A stretch of 25,267 nucleotides of DNA from an uncultured Ellagibacter sp. (lineage in GTDB: Bacteria; Actinomycetota; Coriobacteriia; Coriobacteriales; Eggerthellaceae). Each line of letters starts with the position of its first letter. The stretch's first letter is position 1. This document shows positions 23,208 to 25,267 of this stretch, piece by piece. The stretch spans positions 1 to 25,267 of the forward strand of contig CAKUIV010000014.1 of assembly GCA_934661105.1 (NCBI GenBank), given 5' to 3'. Below the pieces are notes generated by a model. It saw only the letters and a program-made list of their open reading frames with translations, searched no databases and was not told the DNA's origin. The translations under genes were made by a program, and so were the position numbers.

Positions 23208-25267
23208 ATGGAATTCGAAAACGACCTCGGCAAGCCTTGGAAGTTCCAGGACGGCGACTTCACGGTCTACCGTTCGTCGGTGTGGAGCCCTCCGGGATGC
23301 CATCCGGTCGGATGCGGCATCAAGATCTACGTCGACAAGGACGGCCGCATGGACCACATCGAGGGCGATGAGAACGACCCGATCACCCATGGCCGCCTGT
23401 GCCCGAGATGCCTGGCGCTGAAGGACTACGTGTACAACCCGAGCCGCGTCGTCTACCCGATGAAGCGCGCGAAGGAAGATCGCGGCAACGCCGACGCGTG
23501 GGAGCGCTGCAGCTGGGACGAGGCGCTCGACCTCATCATGGACAACTGGAAGCGCCTGACCGACGAGTACGGACGCAAGACCATGGCGATCTTCGTCGGC
23601 ACCGGCCGCGACGGCATGCTCTCCCAGGACTTCCAGCTCTCCATCTTCCGCACGCCTAACCTGGCCTACACGCAGTCCGGCTACGCCTGCTACCAGCCGC
23701 GCATGATGTCCTCGCAGATGGTGCTCGGCGCGCTCTACCCCGAGCTCGACTACGCCGGCGGCCTGGAAGGCGGCTACGACGACCCCGAGTACCAGGTGCC
23801 CGAGCTCATGATCCTCTGGGGCAAGATGCCGCTCGCGTCCAACCCCGACGGCTTCTTCGGCCATAGCGTGATCGACCTTATGAAGCGCGGCGCGAAGCTC
23901 GTCACCATCGACCCGCGCGTCAACTGGCTCGCCACCCGCTCCGTCGTGCAGCTGCGCCTGCGCAACGGCACCGACGCCGCGCTCGCGATGGCCATGTGCA
24001 ACATCATCATCAAGGAAGACCTCTACGACCACGACTTCATCGAGCGCTGGTGCTACGGCTTCGACGAGTTCGCCGAGCGCGTCGCCTACATGACGCCGGA
24101 GAAGGCCGCCGAGATCTGCGAGGTGCCCGTCGAGGACATCTACCGCGTGACCCGCATGTACGCCGCGGCGCATCCCGCTTCCATCGCATGGGGCCTTGCG
24201 TTCGACCAGAACACCAACGGCATGCAGGCTGGCCAGTGCGTGCTCGCGATGATCTGCATGACCGGCAACCTCGACGTGCCGGGCGGCAACATCGTGGCCG
24301 ACCTCTCCATGCCTGAAGACCTCACCGGCGATGCCGCCGCCGGCCAGTCCGCGCACAACACCGACACTCGTTCGTTCATCACCGAGGGCTGGTACCAGAT
24401 GACCGACGAGGAGCGCGCCGAGTGCATCGGCATGGACAAGTACCCGCTGTACTGCAACCAGATCACCGGCTGCCAGGCCGACTGCATCTTGGACACCCTC
24501 GAGACCGACGAGCCCTACCCGGTGAAGATGGCTTGGATCGCCAACACCAACCTGCTCGCGCCGACCAACTCCGCCGAGCCGACCCGTTGGCACAAGGCCT
24601 TCCAGCGCTCTATCGAGTTCGCCTTCGGCACCGACTGCTTCATCACCCCGACTATCCAGGCGGTATGCGACGTGTTCCTGCCGCTGTCGACCGTGGTCGA
24701 GCACGACGGCGTGAACCGCACCCACTACGGCGCGGCTTCCATCACCACCGGCTGCGGCAACAAGGCCATCACCGTCGGCGAGGCGAAGAGCGACCTCGAG
24801 ATCTACTGCCTGCTTGCCGAGCGCATGGCCAAGATGTTCCCGGACGACCCGAAGGCCTGCTTCGCGCATGAGAAGTACCCCGAGTACCATGATTACCTTG
24901 AGAAGAACCGTCTCGAAGGGCGTCATACCTTCGACGAGGTCAAGGGCTTGGTGAAGTTCAAGCGCAAGGTGTACTACCGCAAGTACGAGACCGGCAAGCT
25001 GCGCCCGGACGGGCAGCCCGGCTTCCTCACGCCGACCGGCCGCGTGGAGCTGTGGTCCTCGCAGTTCAACGACAACGGAATGGATCCGCTGCCGTACTAC
25101 TACGAGCCCGACATGTCGCCGCGCATTCCCGACAAGAAGCCCGAGGACCTGCACCTCATCGCGAACCCGTACGTCCCAGAGGAGCTCGACAAGGAATGGC
25201 ACAAGCGCGACCTGCCGCACGAGGAGATCATGAAGAAGTACCCGTTCATCCTCTCCACGGGCCATCG
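23208..25267 (+). CDS. Molybdopterin-dependent oxidoreductase (DMSO reductase family), 3' end cut off
   Basis: The first 686 residues of a bis-MGD enzyme; the gene runs off the window. An N-terminal Cys region is present with Cys31, Cys36, Cys65 and Cys68 (GCHPVGCG and GRLCPRC). A normal family member has C-x2-C-x3-C and a fourth Cys, so the spacing is atypical. Cys161 in YACYQPR lies where the Mo-ligating residue is expected (inference). Further family motifs are MILWGKMPLASNPDG, TIDPRVNWLATRS, LRLRNGTDAALAMAM and CMTGNLDVPGGN. No Tat signal is seen, so it is probably cytosolic. Similar MFS-coupled, signal-less enzymes in Eggerthellaceae include catechol dehydroxylases; the substrate here is unknown. 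AGGAG (23196-23200) precedes the ATG. Confidence 0.9.
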   Translation, partial: MEFENDLGKPWKFQDGDFTVYRSSVWSPPGCHPVGCGIKIYVDKDGRMDHIEGDENDPITHGRLCPRCLALKDYVYNPSRVVYPMKRAKEDRGNADAWERCSWDEALDLIMDNWKRLTDEYGRKTMAIFVGTGRDGMLSQDFQLSIFRTPNLAYTQSGYACYQPRMMSSQMVLGALYPELDYAGGLEGGYDDPEYQVPELMILWGKMPLASNPDGFFGHSVIDLMKRGAKLVTIDPRVNWLATRSVVQLRLRNGTDAALAMAMCNIIIKEDLYDHDFIERWCYGFDEFAERVAYMTPEKAAEICEVPVEDIYRVTRMYAAAHPASIAWGLAFDQNTNGMQAGQCVLAMICMTGNLDVPGGNIVADLSMPEDLTGDAAAGQSAHNTDTRSFITEGWYQMTDEERAECIGMDKYPLYCNQITGCQADCILDTLETDEPYPVKMAWIANTNLLAPTNSAEPTRWHKAFQRSIEFAFGTDCFITPTIQAVCDVFLPLSTVVEHDGVNRTHYGAASITTGCGNKAITVGEAKSDLEIYCLLAERMAKMFPDDPKACFAHEKYPEYHDYLEKNRLEGRHTFDEVKGLVKFKRKVYYRKYETGKLRPDGQPGFLTPTGRVELWSSQFNDNGMDPLPYYYEPDMSPRIPDKKPEDLHLIANPYVPEELDKEWHKRDLPHEEIMKKYPFILSTGH

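Noticed and set aside
23109..25265. A 718-residue open frame on the minus strand opposite the molybdoenzyme gene
   Set aside because: It arises from GC-rich codon bias; it is full of Val/Arg/His/Gly repeats with no domain, and the plus strand encodes clear family motifs.

Overview
The window looks like chromosome of a GC-rich anaerobic actinobacterium of the Coriobacteriia, most likely Eggerthellaceae (Eggerthella/Slackia/Gordonibacter-like). This rests on strong G/C third positions, a Feo ferrous-iron locus with a Cys-rich membrane partner, the short LeuC/LeuD form of isopropylmalate isomerase, Tad-pilus pseudopilin genes, and a large cytosolic molybdopterin oxidoreductase paired with an MFS transporter. 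The genus is an inference; no rRNA is present.

Layout. 1-2078 (+): tail of a Tad/Flp pilus cluster (truncated gene, TadE-like pseudopilin, small anchored protein, DUF192 protein, zinc-ribbon protein), tightly overlapped. 2067-4037 (-): thrC followed by a ModE-type winged-helix regulator. 4261-8206 (+): iron-uptake operon feoA-feoA-feoB-Cys-rich protein, with paired operator-like palindromes upstream and a strong terminator. 8362-9090 (+): a promoter carrying a DtxR-type palindrome, a roughly 210-nt structured non-coding transcript with two C-rich loops and its own terminator, then a small DtxR-family regulator. 9286-11213: a DivIC/FtsB-like division protein and a Ppx/GppA phosphatase. 11238-11518: tRNA-Leu(TAA) whose 3' end is duplicated 181 bp downstream. 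11548-13504: polyprenyl diphosphate synthase and a peptidoglycan-binding-like protein. 13762-17327: leuC-leuD, a roughly 670-bp non-coding gap rich in inverted repeats, then leuB. 17403-18467: HIT protein and a NifX/NifB-type protein. 18530-18665: a MITE-like inverted repeat. 18741-21557: a 938-aa TPR protein of unknown function. 21663-25267: two tandem palindromes, an MFS transporter, and a molybdopterin oxidoreductase that runs off the window.

How it fits together. The central block is an iron-homeostasis neighbourhood: Fe(II) uptake genes, a metal-dependent repressor, and between them what appears to be an undescribed metal-regulated small RNA. Its C-rich loops resemble those of Fur/IdeR-controlled iron-sparing RNAs (FsrA-type), and the window also holds plausible iron-sparing clients (the Fe-S enzyme LeuCD and the molybdopterin oxidoreductase). 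That candidate is the most interesting object here. All coordinates, starts and structures were read by eye; no homology search or folding program was run.
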